A program made the position numbers and the translations under genes. The notes under the pieces are model-generated. The model was not told the DNA's origin, ran no database searches, and saw only the letters and a program-made list of their open reading frames with translations. From Bimastos eiseni (lineage: Eukaryota > Annelida > Clitellata > Crassiclitellata > Lumbricidae), in NCBI GenBank assembly GCA_959347315.1, contig OY365819.1:25697995-25761994 (forward strand): DNA of 64,000 nt, read 5' to 3'. Below, in pieces: positions 1-10,047 of the stretch (positions are counted from its first letter, which is position 1; each line of letters begins with the position of its first letter).

Positions 1-87
1 TACAAGCAATAGCTGAGGCAGGGATCAGGGCATTGCAACCATCCGCATACTTCGGCAGCTTATTGGCGCTGTTGAGAAGTTTGAGAC

Positions 88-199
88 CAAAGATGGTGTC
101 AGGAAGCGCTTTCACAGCGTATCAACAACATGGAGTATTAAAACAAATTCAAGTTGAATTTACAAAATACTCCATGTTGTGAAACCGCTTCCATCTTTG
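88..199. repeat. Imperfect hairpin (inverted repeat)
   Basis: The arm at 166-199 is the reverse complement of the arm starting at 88 (core AACATGGAGTATT), except that the left arm carries extra blocks of about 6 and 11 bases. The loop is about 25 bases. It resembles a small fold-back or MITE remnant upstream of the left immune-type locus. No gene is seen in 1-455. Confidence 0.6.
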
Positions 200-455
200 T
201 CGTCCAGTGACCCGCCAATGTCCGTTAAATGCCACTCCTATGAGCTTATTCGAGCAGCTTGGTAATTCCCTTCGTCTATACTTTTATGGTGCAGCACCAG
301 GTCTTCGCATGCTACATGTAGGCCCATTCACCTGTAGCGAGCTCCAAAAGAACCGCGCCTTCTGTACAATAGCTTTTAACGGCATTCTACTTAACGTACT
401 TAACCTTAGCCGTTGTCGATCCGGAAGATTGCTTTGATACACATTTCGCTTTTAG

Positions 456-794
456 GTGTAATAAAAATCCAATTGCAAACTCGTGAAATGTCAATGGAGA
501 CACAAGAGCTACTTCATCAAAGAATCAAAGATCTTCGATCTAGAACCAAACCAAGGTCATATGAAACCGATAAACTCATCAGTCAACTGAGTGAAGAAGG
601 CATAGAAATTCTCAACTCTCATCTGGACAGACAGACTGTCGTCGTTTGGATCTGGTGTCATTCACAATCAGCTCTTGAATATATTAAACGTTTGTATGAA
701 TTGAATCAACTGAGAGATGTGATCTTTGAAAAGATTCAACCATCAATTTCATTGGTGATCGACATCGATGGAAATCAATTCAATAAAAGCATTG
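456..794 (+). CDS. TRADD-N-like domain exon (left paralogue)
   Basis: Internal exon of 339 bases (113 codons) bounded by an AG acceptor at 454-455 and a GTTAGT donor at 795. It starts with two bases that complete a split codon, then V-I-K, and ends with one base of the next codon, so it is a symmetrical phase-1 exon. The protein has a charged helical start, then VVVWIWCHSQSALEYIKRLY and RDVIFEKIQPSI, ending near DGNQFNKSIG. The strand-helix-strand pattern resembles the TRADD N-terminal domain seen in many invertebrate death-domain and NLR-type proteins; this is from memory of the family. The minus-strand exon at 58111-58479 is a clear paralogue with the same borders. The upstream exon (a CARD in the paralogue) is not in the window. 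It may have another name as a family; the exon call itself is firm. Confidence 0.7.
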
Positions 795-2201
795 GTTAGT
801 TCTTATGTACGCATTCACCTTATACATGTAGAAAACTTAAATCGTCGACATAAAAGTACACAGTGCTCGAAATGGAAAATTTTTCGAAACGGAACGGAAC
901 ACTAGCAACTATATTGGACCATTCATAAGACAGTTCCAAGACGAAAAACATATATGAGTCACAATAATAAAATTACATAATTAATTTGTCAGTGTTGTAC
1001 TGGCAGTCTGACACTCAACCTAATTTTATTTCGATTTCTTATTTATCACTCTGTTCTGATATTTCAAGAGCTTTCAGATGAGCATCACATTTTTATGTTC
1101 AAATCTTTTCTCGCAAACTAGACTGTTGAGTTTAGTGTTAGGCCTACCGTTAGGTAATAAAGAACACTCGTGTCGTGGTTTATAAATTCTAAGAATTTTC
1201 CATAAAATATTACGAAATCGTTTGATTTTCATACTGAGCAACCCAAAGCCTTATTTTCTGCAATCAGACAATCGTTGTTTTGTTTAAAATTGTCGCACTG
1301 AGCTTTGCTCCAAAAGGTGGCCAAATAGTCTTCTTTACCATTATTCAACCAATGCATTGAACTCATGATGTTTAAGTAGCAAATATATTTTTATTTATGA
1401 GTCTAATTGTTTTTCTCTTAGAATAAAATCTTCATTACAATTTTAAAAATTAAAACACAAAATACCCAATCATCATTTTTGATCAAGTCAAGTCAAGCCA
1501 TTTTTATTTTCAATCACCACTCAAGTGTGAGAACAGTTATTCGGTTATTAATTATACATATCAAACAAAGAGAAGTAGGCCTAATAATAAACCCAGCAGA
1601 AATTGAGGAGGTATGAGGGATGATTAAGAAAAGATGAGTCAGAAAGGGACATGTCCCGCTAACTCTTCAACCTTTATAAAGGTAGATTAAGATGGAAAGA
1701 GATAGGTGGAAGAGATTGTGATCATATTTATTTCTAGATAGGACACCGAAAGGTACCGGTAGAAATAATGACGTAAATAAACAACGAATAGGAAAGAGCG
1801 GAGTTGTGTCGCTGTTTGCCATCTCGTCTTAGGGCATATACTTAACTTAATGCCCCAACGCCCGTTGTTAACATTCTTCAAGATTAGTAGTGTAATTCAT
1901 GACATAAAGTGAACTTTACAATCGTAATTTTTAGTATATTCCACTTGGAACAATCTCATGAACAGCAGAATGGCCACGAAATGAGATTTTCATTTTCACG
2001 CGACGAAAAGGAACGACGTTCTGATGCGCTCCGGAATTTTGTTGTTATTATTATTATTATTATTATTATTTCAAATGTGAACTTGTCAATAACATGAGTC
2101 CATAATGAGGAATATTATTATTCTGGAGCGGCTGCTCCCTCGTCAAGATCAATAACGTAAGATAAGCTTCAAGGTTAATAATTATTGTGTTTTCATGTTA
2201 G
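795..2201 (+). other. Intron of left locus, with retroelement 3'-end-like repeat
   Basis: This intron joins the TRADD-N-like exon to the propeller exon: donor GTTAGT at 795, acceptor AG at 2200-2201. At about 1486-1530 is a run of CAAGT repeats followed by a T-rich stretch, the same kind of sequence as at 20165-20220, probably the reversed 3' end of a retroelement. A short ATT microsatellite lies at 2042-2070. No further exon is seen. Confidence 0.5.
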
Positions 2202-3088
2202 TCGTTTGTCCGATTTCCATCAGCTTCACTCAGAGAATCGAGATGCGCGGAAATGAATCCAACGACGGAGTGACTAAACTGCGAAATGAAATCTACGTAC
2301 TATGTCAGTCTTCTTTTCTTCGTGTAATTCGTGTTTTTGATGATCTACATGCATTTCGTCTTCAGAGAGAAATCGATATAGGTGAGATTAGAGGTCCCTT
2401 TGACATTGTATCCAACGATAAAGAAAACTGTCTCTACGTCTCTGACTTATATGAGAAGTGCATCTGGAGAATAACGAGAGAAAGAGATGACGAACACAAA
2501 ATCATTAAATGGTTGACCATTGACTATCACCCACGTAATCTGTCAGTGTCCACTGATGGTCAGTTGTTCGTGACCATTAATGATTCGTCCAGTCTCATGA
2601 TCTACGGATCAGACGCAGAACTCATTCGATCCATTCAGTTACCAAGAGACATCGACGAACCATTTCACGCAGTGGAAACATCCATCGGAAATTTCATAGT
2701 TATTCACAGGTGTATGGCAGAAAAGAAGGAAGAGAGTGGGTCAAGTGGAGGAGGGAGGATAATGAGGTATGGCATGAGTGAATTGACCAGAGATGGACAG
2801 ATGGTCATCCGTCGTTTTAATCCTTTAAATGAAGCACAAAATCTTATTCGTCCTGAGTATCTTTCACTCGATTCAGATGATAGAGTGATTGTGGCTGAGA
2901 ATAATAGAGTGATTCTCTTTGATTCCAATCTTAAATGGAATCGAATCATTTGTCCAACCAGAAAAGAAACAGAAAAGACGACGATGCTAAGGCTTCGTCG
3001 ATTGTGTTACGACGAGAAAGCGAAACAACTGATCGTCGGAGACGATCGAGAAGTTACTGTTCACGCTTTAAGCCATAAATTAACTTAA
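2202..3088 (+). CDS. NHL-type beta-propeller exon (left paralogue)
   Basis: Terminal exon of 887 bases, about 295 codons. Its first two bases (TC) join the G left by the exon ending at 794 to give a Val codon, so the two exons splice in frame. The protein shows repeated propeller-blade motifs: NCLYVSDLYEKCIWRITR, then LSVSTDGQLFVTINDSSSLM, then PEYLSLDSDDRVIVAENNRV and a last blade LCYDEKAKQLIVGDD. This fits a six-bladed NHL/SGL-like propeller used as a binding module at the C terminus. Compared with the paralogue at 55203-56176 it lacks three residues before NNRV and lacks the long acidic insertion. It ends in TAA at 3086-3088. No stop or frameshift is seen, so it may be functional. Confidence 0.7.
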
Positions 3089-3170
3089 TTTTTGTCAAAA
3101 GATCCTGACAAAAAATAACCCAATAAAATAATTTCGATTCAGCTGAATTGGGAAAACTGAAGATTGGACC

Positions 3171-3290
3171 TTGGGTGTCGCTTCCAAAGCATCATCTACT
3201 GTAAACCATTATACTTGCATAGGATTATTGAGAATCTGGAAGGTCGGATTGAGAGGAAGGAATAAAAACGACGAAAGAATAGGGGTTTCG
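3171..3290 (+). pseudogene. Fragment of viral fibre-like protein
   Basis: The frame here reads LRIWKVGLRGRNKNDERI, closely like VRIWKIGFKGRNNSSERI in the discoidin-like domain at 8838-9215 on the minus strand. Only about 40 codons remain before the match stops abruptly at a G/C-rich repeat near 3291. It is therefore a second, inverted remnant of the fibre gene at the edge of the endogenous viral element. Confidence 0.55.
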
Positions 3291-3405
3291 GACATCTTCC
3301 CCCGGACATTACCTCCCGCCCCCCCCCCAATAATCCCCCGGAAATTTTCCCTCGTAGAACAATTCCCCGGGAATGTCCCCCCTGTCATCATAAACCGGGT
3401 TTGAC
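3291..3405 (-). repeat. C/G-rich repeat, inverted relative to 14575
   Basis: The reverse strand contains ATTCCCGGGGAATTGT and ATGTCCG blocks that match, in opposite orientation, the sequence at about 14575-14670. The pair sits just outside the viral element on both sides. It is probably a MITE family; ends and target duplication are not resolved. Confidence 0.45.
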
Positions 3406-3418
3406 GTCGAAATACAAT

Positions 3419-3600
3419 CAACAACCTTAATTCAATGTGTCTTAATTTGATGCCAAAGGCAAATGTCGAATCAAATAATAAATAGAAAAATTGTTGATCA
3501 TGTAAGCGTGTACAGCTTAATTAATTGATAGTTAATTGGTGAACAACCTTACTTAATTATACGTGTCTTACTTTGATGCTTTAGGTAAATATTTGATAGA
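3419..3600. repeat. Diverged direct repeat, period about 122 bp
   Basis: AACAACCTT followed by GTGTCTTA and TTTGATGC recurs at about 3420 and 3542, followed in both by a GGCAAAT/GGTAAAT stretch. This lies at the left edge of the viral element and may be part of a degenerate terminal region. Confidence 0.4.
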
Positions 3601-3613
3601 GTTTTGATATTCC

Positions 3614-3838
3614 ACCGGATCGGGTGGTGTAAGATATCTCAATAGTCGAGGTAAAAACTACAAGATAGTGCAACAAGGGCATGGTCTTTACTTGAAGATA
3701 TACCAAATCTCTGGACTTGATGGTGTAGGAGAAGGTCTGTTTCTGATTACAGGTTCTGGATTCGTAAATGGTGAAGGGTTTATCCTTGGACCAGATTCAC
3801 CGTTTAAAAACATTCCACTTCTCGGATTGTTACTTTAA
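3614..3838 (+). pseudogene. Conserved small ORF of Polinton-like element, 5' end missing
   Basis: An open frame of 74 codons without a usable ATG, ending in TAA at 3836. The C-terminal part reads GEGFILGPDSPFKNIPLL after a Gly-rich stretch (TGSGGVRYL). I recognise this ending as a conserved small protein next to capsid genes in invertebrate Polinton-like elements; its function is not known to me. The frame upstream is broken, so the gene is truncated. It is the first of a rightward series of structural genes. Confidence 0.5.
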
Positions 3839-3859
3839 AAAAATAATATAGTATATAAA

Positions 3860-4240
3860 ATGTTTCATTATCCGATTCATAAAATGGGGTGGACGAAACC
3901 AAAAACTGAAAAATCTACGAGAACACAACCGAGATCCGTCACGTGGATGGCGTGTGAAGGTATGTGGGATGTTAAGTACAGACCGCAAAGACAAATGGGT
4001 GGTTTAAGATGGGAGTTTTTTGTTCAATCTACAATAACTATTCATTCTCATGAGACGGTTGTTTTACCGTTAGGCTTAGGTGTCCGAATGACGAAAGGAG
4101 CGTGTAAAGTTTCGCTCCATCCGGAATTTATAGAAGCGGGGTGTCGCCTGCTAAGCGATACCGTTACTGGATTCACGGAAGACATTTTATTCGATATTAA
4201 GAATTTTAGAGATCTTGGAACTGTCACCATAACCGAATGA
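3860..4240 (+). CDS. Conserved viral-element protein, possibly dUTPase-like fold
   Basis: Intact frame of 126 aa starting at ATG 3860. The middle reads ETVVLPLGLGVRMTKGACKV, followed by a region rich in beta strand ending DIKNFRDLGTVTI. The order of strands resembles the beta-barrel of dUTPases, but the usual catalytic motifs are not obvious, so an enzymatic role is doubtful. It may be a minor structural protein with a similar fold. It lies 20 bases after the preceding ORF and 80 bases before the next, as in a compact viral gene block. One of the few genes of this element without a break. Confidence 0.5.
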   Translation: MFHYPIHKMGWTKPKTEKSTRTQPRSVTWMACEGMWDVKYRPQRQMGGLRWEFFVQSTITIHSHETVVLPLGLGVRMTKGACKVSLHPEFIEAGCRLLSDTVTGFTEDILFDIKNFRDLGTVTITE

Positions 4241-4319
4241 GATTCGTTATGTTATGTCGTTTACCGTGTTAATGAATAAAACTTGAATTCCATGTTATTA
4301 TATTCTTCGATATTATAAG

Positions 4320-4856
4320 ATGGAATTGAATAAAGCAGACAACTATCGCCTTCAGAAAATATCTGAAATTCAACAGGAAATCTTACGAGAACGTTAAAAG
4401 AGAGAATTAATCTGTAAAAAATATCAAAAGAGTGTTATAGTAGTCGAAGCGTTGGGCGGTTTGTTAACCCTTACATCTTCAGGACTCGCCGCATTAGGCG
4501 TAACTTTTCTAAGTACCATCGTAGCTGCACCAGCCGCTACCGTTGTGGTATCTTCATCAGCTGGAGCTGGAGTATTGTGTTTGATATCTACCCAAATCCG
4601 CCGAATATTATCGTTGCAGCAAGAAAAACATGCAAAGCTTAGGACTATAGCTGAAGGGAAACTTAATTCTATCAGCGACCTTGTTTTGAAAGCTTTAGAT
4701 GATAATAATATCTCAGACTCGGAATATTCTGTTATTCTAAGTGAGTTTGAGAAATTTAACGAGATGAAGGAAGAAGTTAGAAGTGAAAGCAAAACCAGCA
4801 TAGACGAAGCAACAAAACAATCGTTCCTTAGGCAAAACGAATTGAATACAAAGTGA
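4320..4856 (+). pseudogene. Viral-element membrane protein with in-frame stop
   Basis: From ATG 4320 the frame reads through 25 codons (start MELNKADNYRLQKISE) to a TAA at 4395, then stays open in the same frame to 4856. The part after the stop has a long Ala/Val/Gly-rich hydrophobic segment (about 4460-4600, two likely membrane passes), followed by a charged helical region, SDSEYSVILSEFEKFNEMK. A protein with this layout (coiled N terminus, hydrophobic pair, charged C terminus) is common beside capsid genes in Polinton-like elements; its role is unknown. A downstream ATG at 4452 could still give 134 aa, but the full gene is interrupted. Confidence 0.6.
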
Positions 4857-4925
4857 ACGTAAATTTACGTTTTATGTTTTACGTTTTACGTTTTTACGTC
4901 TAAATATTATGTTCCCAAGTTAAAA

Positions 4926-5805
4926 ATGTCGTTTCTAAAAATCAAAAACCCAACCAAAAGTGATTTTATCGTTGAGACCTTTCTCAAGACGAAGCAAAAT
5001 ATTAGACAAGACTCGTTATCTCAGATAATAGGGGACATTGGGCTTCAGCGAAAATTAACAAAAGCGTACAACCGATAATCGACTCGCAGTCTGGAATATC
5101 CAAAGAATTAGGTACTATAAAAGAAAACTCTATGGCAACAGCTGAAGCGCTTCGAGCATTGCCAGCCTCGATGTCGTCATCGTTGAAAGCGATTCAATTC
5201 CAACAATATCCCTCAATAGAAGTGTTTGAGGATGATCCTGTTTCAGATATTAGACTTTTGCAAATAGGTGATATCGCTACAAAATATTTAAAAGAATGTG
5301 CCTCGAATAAAAAGTCGACTGATACGACCTTTTGAATATACTCTACACGCGGTCTATTTTACATCGGGGACAGCCCAATCACGATCGAAGGTGATGATAT
5401 AACTATCGGAGATGTTACCTATAAGGGAACTTCGGAGCTATGGGAATTGATGACGATGAAGGAACCAAAGGAGTCGATATACAGTCAAAACGAGCTGGAC
5501 AAGTACTGGGAAATTCTTGAATCGACGGGTGGCTTGTATCTACCGAAAAATCCTAATAAACCCAAATCGTCGAGAGGTGCAAAATATTTGAAAATCATTA
5601 AGCCATTGCTCGAACGAAAGCTTTCCCTAGAGGCGAGGGAGTCGTAGTTCTTCCACAAGATGCTAATGCGCTAGTGGACATGTTAACTCTTCGATTCGAT
5701 AGCTTCAAAGCGGGAAATACAGGATTTAGAAACGAGATAGTCGGTATCTGCGATGAGTTACTTCGACAAAATGTGATAAATGCGTTAGAGTTTAAAAAAA
5801 TGTAA
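4926..5805 (+). pseudogene. Conserved Polinton-like gene of unknown role, three frame breaks
   Basis: The gene starts with MSFLKIKNPTKSDFIVETFL at 4926 and can be followed by similarity of style to TAA at 5803-5805, but only by changing frame about three times: near 5080, near 5333 and near 5625. The pieces include LPASMSSSLKAIQFQQYPSI (5160s), an acidic stretch, IYSQNELDKYWEILE and PKSSRGAKYLKIIKPLLERK. Such a protein is repeatedly seen between the membrane protein and the small basic protein of these elements. It could be a scaffold or other virion factor, which is inference. No enzymatic motif is visible. The number of indels shows decay of this copy. Confidence 0.6.
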
Positions 5806-5820
5806 TGATACAATTATAAA

Positions 5821-6285
5821 ATGATTGTCATAACTAAGAGAAGATTTACTAAAAGATACGTCGTAGCAGGCGCTGGAATATTTGATACGATATCAGGATG
5901 TTTCGAAAGAATGTCATCTTCGAATTCGGCGGCGGCATCAACTGCATTAAGTGCTGGTAAATACGCTGCAACTGAGATAGGAAAAAAGGCCATAGATGTT
6001 GGTAAGACCGTTGCTATCAATGCAGGAAAGCGACTCGTGGATAAAGCCGCGGCAAAAATGTTTGACCTACCGCAAGCAGCGGTAATTGGCCAACGGAGCA
6101 AGGATTTGTTAAAGGGTTTAATATACCCCAACGGAAATACGACGCTTAGTCGAGGTAGTGAGGAAACGTCAAAGAGTTTAATATCCTCCGATGGAAATAC
6201 GAATATAAATAATTTACTATCTGGTAACGGTGGCGGCATATCGATGCAAGATTTAGTGCGTGGATCTGGAATGAAGTTGGCTTAA
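5821..6285 (+). CDS. Small basic minor-capsid/PX-like protein
   Basis: Intact frame of 154 aa starting at 5821, 15 bases after the preceding gene. The N terminus is basic (ITKRRFTKRYVVAGAGIF). The middle is Ala/Lys-rich and helical, with GKTVAINAGKRLVDKAA. The C terminus is Gly/Ser-rich (SGNGGGISMQDLVRGSGMK). The size, basic start, amphipathic centre and place directly before the capsid gene match the PX/minor-capsid or core protein of Polinton and adintovirus-like elements. It probably bound DNA or lined the capsid. No break is seen, unlike its neighbours. Confidence 0.6.
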   Translation: MIVITKRRFTKRYVVAGAGIFDTISGCFERMSSSNSAAASTALSAGKYAATEIGKKAIDVGKTVAINAGKRLVDKAAAKMFDLPQAAVIGQRSKDLLKGLIYPNGNTTLSRGSEETSKSLISSDGNTNINNLLSGNGGGISMQDLVRGSGMKLA

Positions 6286-6299
6286 AATATTTTATTGCT

Positions 6300-7597
6300 A
6301 TGTTAAAAATGCAGTCAGATATTCTAAGATTTACTGAAAATACTATTATAGACGAGGCAGTTGAGAGATACGAATGGCACGAGTACGAACCAGTGGCGAG
6401 GACGAATCTTAACAGCGCTGGGGATATTCGCATCAATATCGAACTTCAAGATCTTTTCAGCCATCCCTCCGAGTCATACCTGCTATTCGAAGGTAGACTG
6501 ACTAAAGCAGATGGAACAGCTTACGCCAATAGCCAAAGCTGTGGCTATTACCAACAACGGGCTCAGGCATCTCTTCAGCCAAATGTCGCATTCCTTATCG
6601 AATCAAGAAATCGAAAGCGTGTTTCATAGGGGACAAGCCACAACTGTGCTTGGGTTGCTGAAATATCCTAACGACTTCGCTCTCGCACAAGGCCGTAACC
6701 AATTACGGACTAAAGATACCGCCGCGACTGCCGTTATAGCCGACAGCTCTGGTTTCGCGATCAGACAGGCTTATCTCATTCAGAAACCAACTGCAAAGGG
6801 CCCATTTAGTTTCATCGTGCCTCTAAAGCACATTTTTGGATTCTGCGAAGATAATGATAAGATTGTCTACGGTATGAAACAGACTTTGATGCTCGTTTAC
6901 AAATCCGACGACGACGCTATTTTCAGGGACAACGCAGCAGTGGCTGGTAAACTCAACATCAGTAAAATTTCATTGTTTATGCCTCGTGTCATTCCATCCG
7001 ACATGGAAAAGAATACAGCTGCATAAAACGATCGAATCAAAGGCAACATTACCAGTAGCCTATCGAGCTTATCAATGCGATACCATAACGGTTCCTCAAT
7101 CTACCACATTTAGTTGGCGACTTAGGGTAAAGATATCGCCAGAAAAACCGAGGTATATTATTGTTGGATTTCAAACAAATCGAAGTGGCAATCAACAAGC
7201 TAATCCATCAATTTTCGTTCATTGAGATATTAAGAACATGCATGTGATGATGAACCAAGAAGGACACCCAGCAGTCGATTACAACATATCATTCTCGAAT
7301 CAACAATTTTCGAGAGCTTATGGAGATGCCGCGGCCTTTAGCGAGAAATTCTATGGGATGGATCAGCTCGTGACTCAGAGCAACATTACGCCGGCCGATT
7401 ATAAGGATTTACATCCGCTATTCGTTTTCGATGTGAGTAAGCAATCCGAACGGTTAATGTCATCTGTCGTAGACATCCAGATCAAGGCTACTTTCAATGC
7501 TGCGTTGCCGGTTGGAACGAAAGCTTATACAGTTGTCATTACAGATAAATTGCTAAACTTCCAATCAGGCGATCAGAAGATGAGCGTTGTATATTAA
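6300..7597 (+). pseudogene. Major-capsid-like protein, frameshifted
   Basis: About 430 codons in total. The start is in one frame (ATG 6300 or 6309), the frame changes near 6530, changes again near 7020, and a TGA at 7223-7225 interrupts the last part before the natural stop at 7595. Recognisable pieces are LNSAGDIRINIELQDLF, ALAQGRNQLRTKDTAA, HIFGFCEDNDKIVYGM, EKPRYIIVGFQTNRSG and ADYKDLHPLFVFDVSKQSE. This family is widespread in invertebrate genomes as uncharacterised F54H12.2-like proteins in Polinton-like elements. A double-jelly-roll capsid role is inferred from its position after the PX-like gene and its beta-rich composition. The copy cannot make a full protein. Confidence 0.6.
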
Positions 7598-7627
7598 AGA
7601 AAATATTATTTTCTATTATAAAAAAGC

Positions 7628-7969
7628 ATGAAACTCTCACAACTGAAATCGCTATTAAAGGAAAATAGAATAAAGCCGAGTATATGAACAAACCAGAAAT
7701 GTTAAGACTACTCGTTGAGAATGGTGTTATACCACAATCAGAACCGCCTGAACCAGTGAAGGAGAAAAAGCAAGCATTGCCTAAGTACGAGTATCTAAAA
7801 ACGATTCGAAATAATCCTATAAGCGTTGAAATCCAAGACAAATATACGAAACGTCACTTACTCTTCGTTATATAAGGCGAGTATGGCTTTTAAAACCAGT
7901 ATGAACACGTTGAAGGCTTACAATGGTAAAGTCTGGAGAAAAAGAGACGAGATTAAGATCCTGGTTTAG
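7628..7969 (+). pseudogene. Small SAP/HeH-like protein of viral element, frameshifted
   Basis: ATG at 7628 begins MKLSQLKSLLKENRIKPS, a helix-extended-helix (SAP/LEM-like) start, but the frame shifts near 7680 and again near 7858. The C-terminal part in the last frame contains LYKASMAFKTSMN and AYNGKVWRKR, a pattern like the small DNA-binding modules near homing endonucleases. It is the last rightward gene; the next gene is on the opposite strand and converges on it. It may bind DNA. Confidence 0.45.
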
Positions 7970-8015
7970 ATTTTTAATGATGTTTCTCATTGAAAATCTA
8001 TCAACACTTTGTTAA

Positions 8016-8677
8016 TTAAACCTTTGTGAAGTTCTTAGCAAATAGACGCCTTTCTCGCTTTCGTACTTCAGTTCTTTCTACTAATACAACATCCTCTACT
8101 CTTAATTGTACGAACGGTTTACTCCCAATGAATATACTGCATGATAAATCTAACACGACACTACACGGAGTGGATATTAGGCTAAGAGGATCGATTGGAT
8201 TATCGTCTGTATCATAAAATCCGGTTGCTATATCCGTTGATCCATACGCAGTTAACAATTTCGGGTAAATCTTTGGCGCTTCGTCTTCCTGTTTTTGATC
8301 AAAAATAGACATTTATTCAACATGTGAATCTTCATGTTTCTTATTCGAAACCGCTTTTGTATCAGGATCGAGCAGATGCTTTTGAATGCGTTCTAAAATA
8401 CTTTCAAACATACTGATATTCTCCAATTCTTCCTCAGTTGGCTATTATACATCATTACTGGTATACTATAACCAACAATAGGGCCATCGGTTTTACCAAA
8501 ACCATGATCTAGTGATATGCCCCAACTTTTCAATGCTGGAGTTTGGATATGAAAATCGCCTTCGACACCGTTCGGGTATTTATATTTAATTTTAATTCGT
8601 TGACCAAAGTTGATCGTCTTATTCACGACTTTAAAGATTATTTTATCTGGATTAAACGTTTTGTGTGTAACAGTCAT
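8016..8677 (-). pseudogene. Putative viral ssDNA-binding protein (DUF5871-like), broken
   Basis: Minus strand. The first part starts at 8677 (MTVTHKTFNPDKIIF), includes FHIQTPALKSWGISLD, shifts frame near 8437, then reaches a TAA at 8313-8315. The same frame then continues as MSIFDQKQEDEAPKIYPKLL to 8016. The pattern of an IQTP motif, then Y-P-K-L, then a C-terminal strand block recalls a family of large DNA viruses and related elements proposed to bind single-stranded DNA. This is a weak, memory-based link. Position next to replication genes fits. Confidence 0.4.
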
Positions 8678-8837
8678 CTTTTGTACATAGAAAATATTTT
8701 CTTTAAGCTGAAATATGAAAATAATTTCTTATTTTAATCATCGTAAACGAATAACTGCATCACGGTTAATCCAGGCTTGCCTGGTTCAGCTTGTTTACAA
8801 TACAACATGTAAGACGTGTATTTTCCAACAGAATCGA

Positions 8838-9590
8838 TTAAAAATTCCTGATAAGTTTTTCTAAATAAGTAGGATTAGGTGCAGTGTATAAAATATTCCA
8901 ACTTCCTGAGTGAGTGGTTCCCTCTATCCTCCAATCATAAATCCTTTCGGAGGAATTATTCCTTCCTTTAAATCCAATCTTCCAGATTCTTACAGCTGTT
9001 GGACACTTGATAGTTAAAGAGAAACGACTGTTGGTGTTAGACACCCATTCATTTTCGTCTTTTAACGCATAGAAGGCTTTGTTGATCTGAAGTTCAGGAC
9101 TGGCGTTCGCTTCAAAACCATAATTACTAGTATTCGAAGTTAATCTACGAACGTAACTGACATGACATTTTCTTCCGAGTGTGATATCAGTAAGAGTAGG
9201 AATCCACAGTAACATCCCAATACCCGTTTATTGCGCTCCAGCGCTCATGGATATAATATGAAATCGCCAGTAAACGTAATTGGACGATGCTGGAAATGTA
9301 AATTTGTTCAACACTCCTGCATCGAGGAAATCCGTTTTAGGACTTAGGATATCTGTCTTGAATAATCGCTGGCAGTATTATTCGTTATCATTTGGCTGAC
9401 TAGAGTTTCGACTTGGCCAAAGCTCGCAGCCTGGCTGGCGATGACTGGTGGATGAATGTCAGTCGGTAGACCTTTTATCGAGTTGCCGCTCATTTCTAAA
9501 TCACCCTCCATTGCGTTCGTTCCATCTCTTTTTAGAAATGTATTACTCGCTTGAGATAGAGTAACGCCTCCAGAAACTATTCTTTGAGTT
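8838..9590 (-). pseudogene. Fibre-like protein with discoidin-like domain, broken
   Basis: Read on the minus strand. The N-terminal part (about 9590-9380) contains FLKRDGTNAMEGDLEMSGN followed by SIKGLPTDIHPP, the motif typical of fibre or tail proteins of viruses and phages. A frame change or stop lies near 9360. The C-terminal part (9215-8838) has AFYALKDENEWVSN, VRIWKIGFKGRNNSSERIYD and SGSWNILYTAPN, like a discoidin (F5/8 type C) galactose-binding domain. Together they suggest a virion attachment protein. A second fragment lies inverted at 3171-3290. The copy is interrupted several times. Confidence 0.55.
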
Positions 9591-9592
9591 GA

Positions 9593-10029
9593 TCAAGTAT
9601 CGGTTCGTCGAAATTTATCAACAGGCACTTTATATACAATATTATTATTTAATACAATTCGTTCACGACTTCTTGAAATTTGCAACCATCGTTGATCGTC
9701 TTCTTCAATATATATATATAGACATAAATGACCGCAAAACACTTGGCCATCTGGTTGCATTCGTTCGCTGTTGTAGAATAGCGGTCTTTGTAGATAGTTT
9801 ATCAATTCAGTAGGAGGAGGAAGTCCGTAGCTGTCGAAATAAATTTTATTATTGGCGCGCTTGATCCAACACGTCCAATGTGTTCCTTTACCGTCAGAAT
9901 CGTCTAGATTAAGGATGCCGCACTCGTTCACTCTCGGCTTCTTTGGCAACCCGTCTCTTAGAAATACTCCTCTGAAATTATTTATATTGGTAGCGTTATG
10001 CCTTCGACATCGATTAGTTTAGTGTTCAT
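9593..10029 (-). pseudogene. Adenain-like cysteine protease, one frameshift
   Basis: The ATG at 10029 opens MNTKLIDVEGITLP, then the frame shifts near 9985 into the long frame ending at 9593. The main frame keeps the catalytic layout of the adenovirus-type maturation protease: His in GTHWTCW, Asp/Asn position in YFDSYG, and the nucleophile Cys in GQVFCGHLCLY. Such a protease cuts capsid precursors in Polintons, adintoviruses and adenoviruses. It lies between the fibre gene and the polymerase on the same strand. Apart from the N-terminal shift, the catalytic part is intact. Confidence 0.75.
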
Positions 10030-10047
10030 TTTATATTTAGGGAATAA

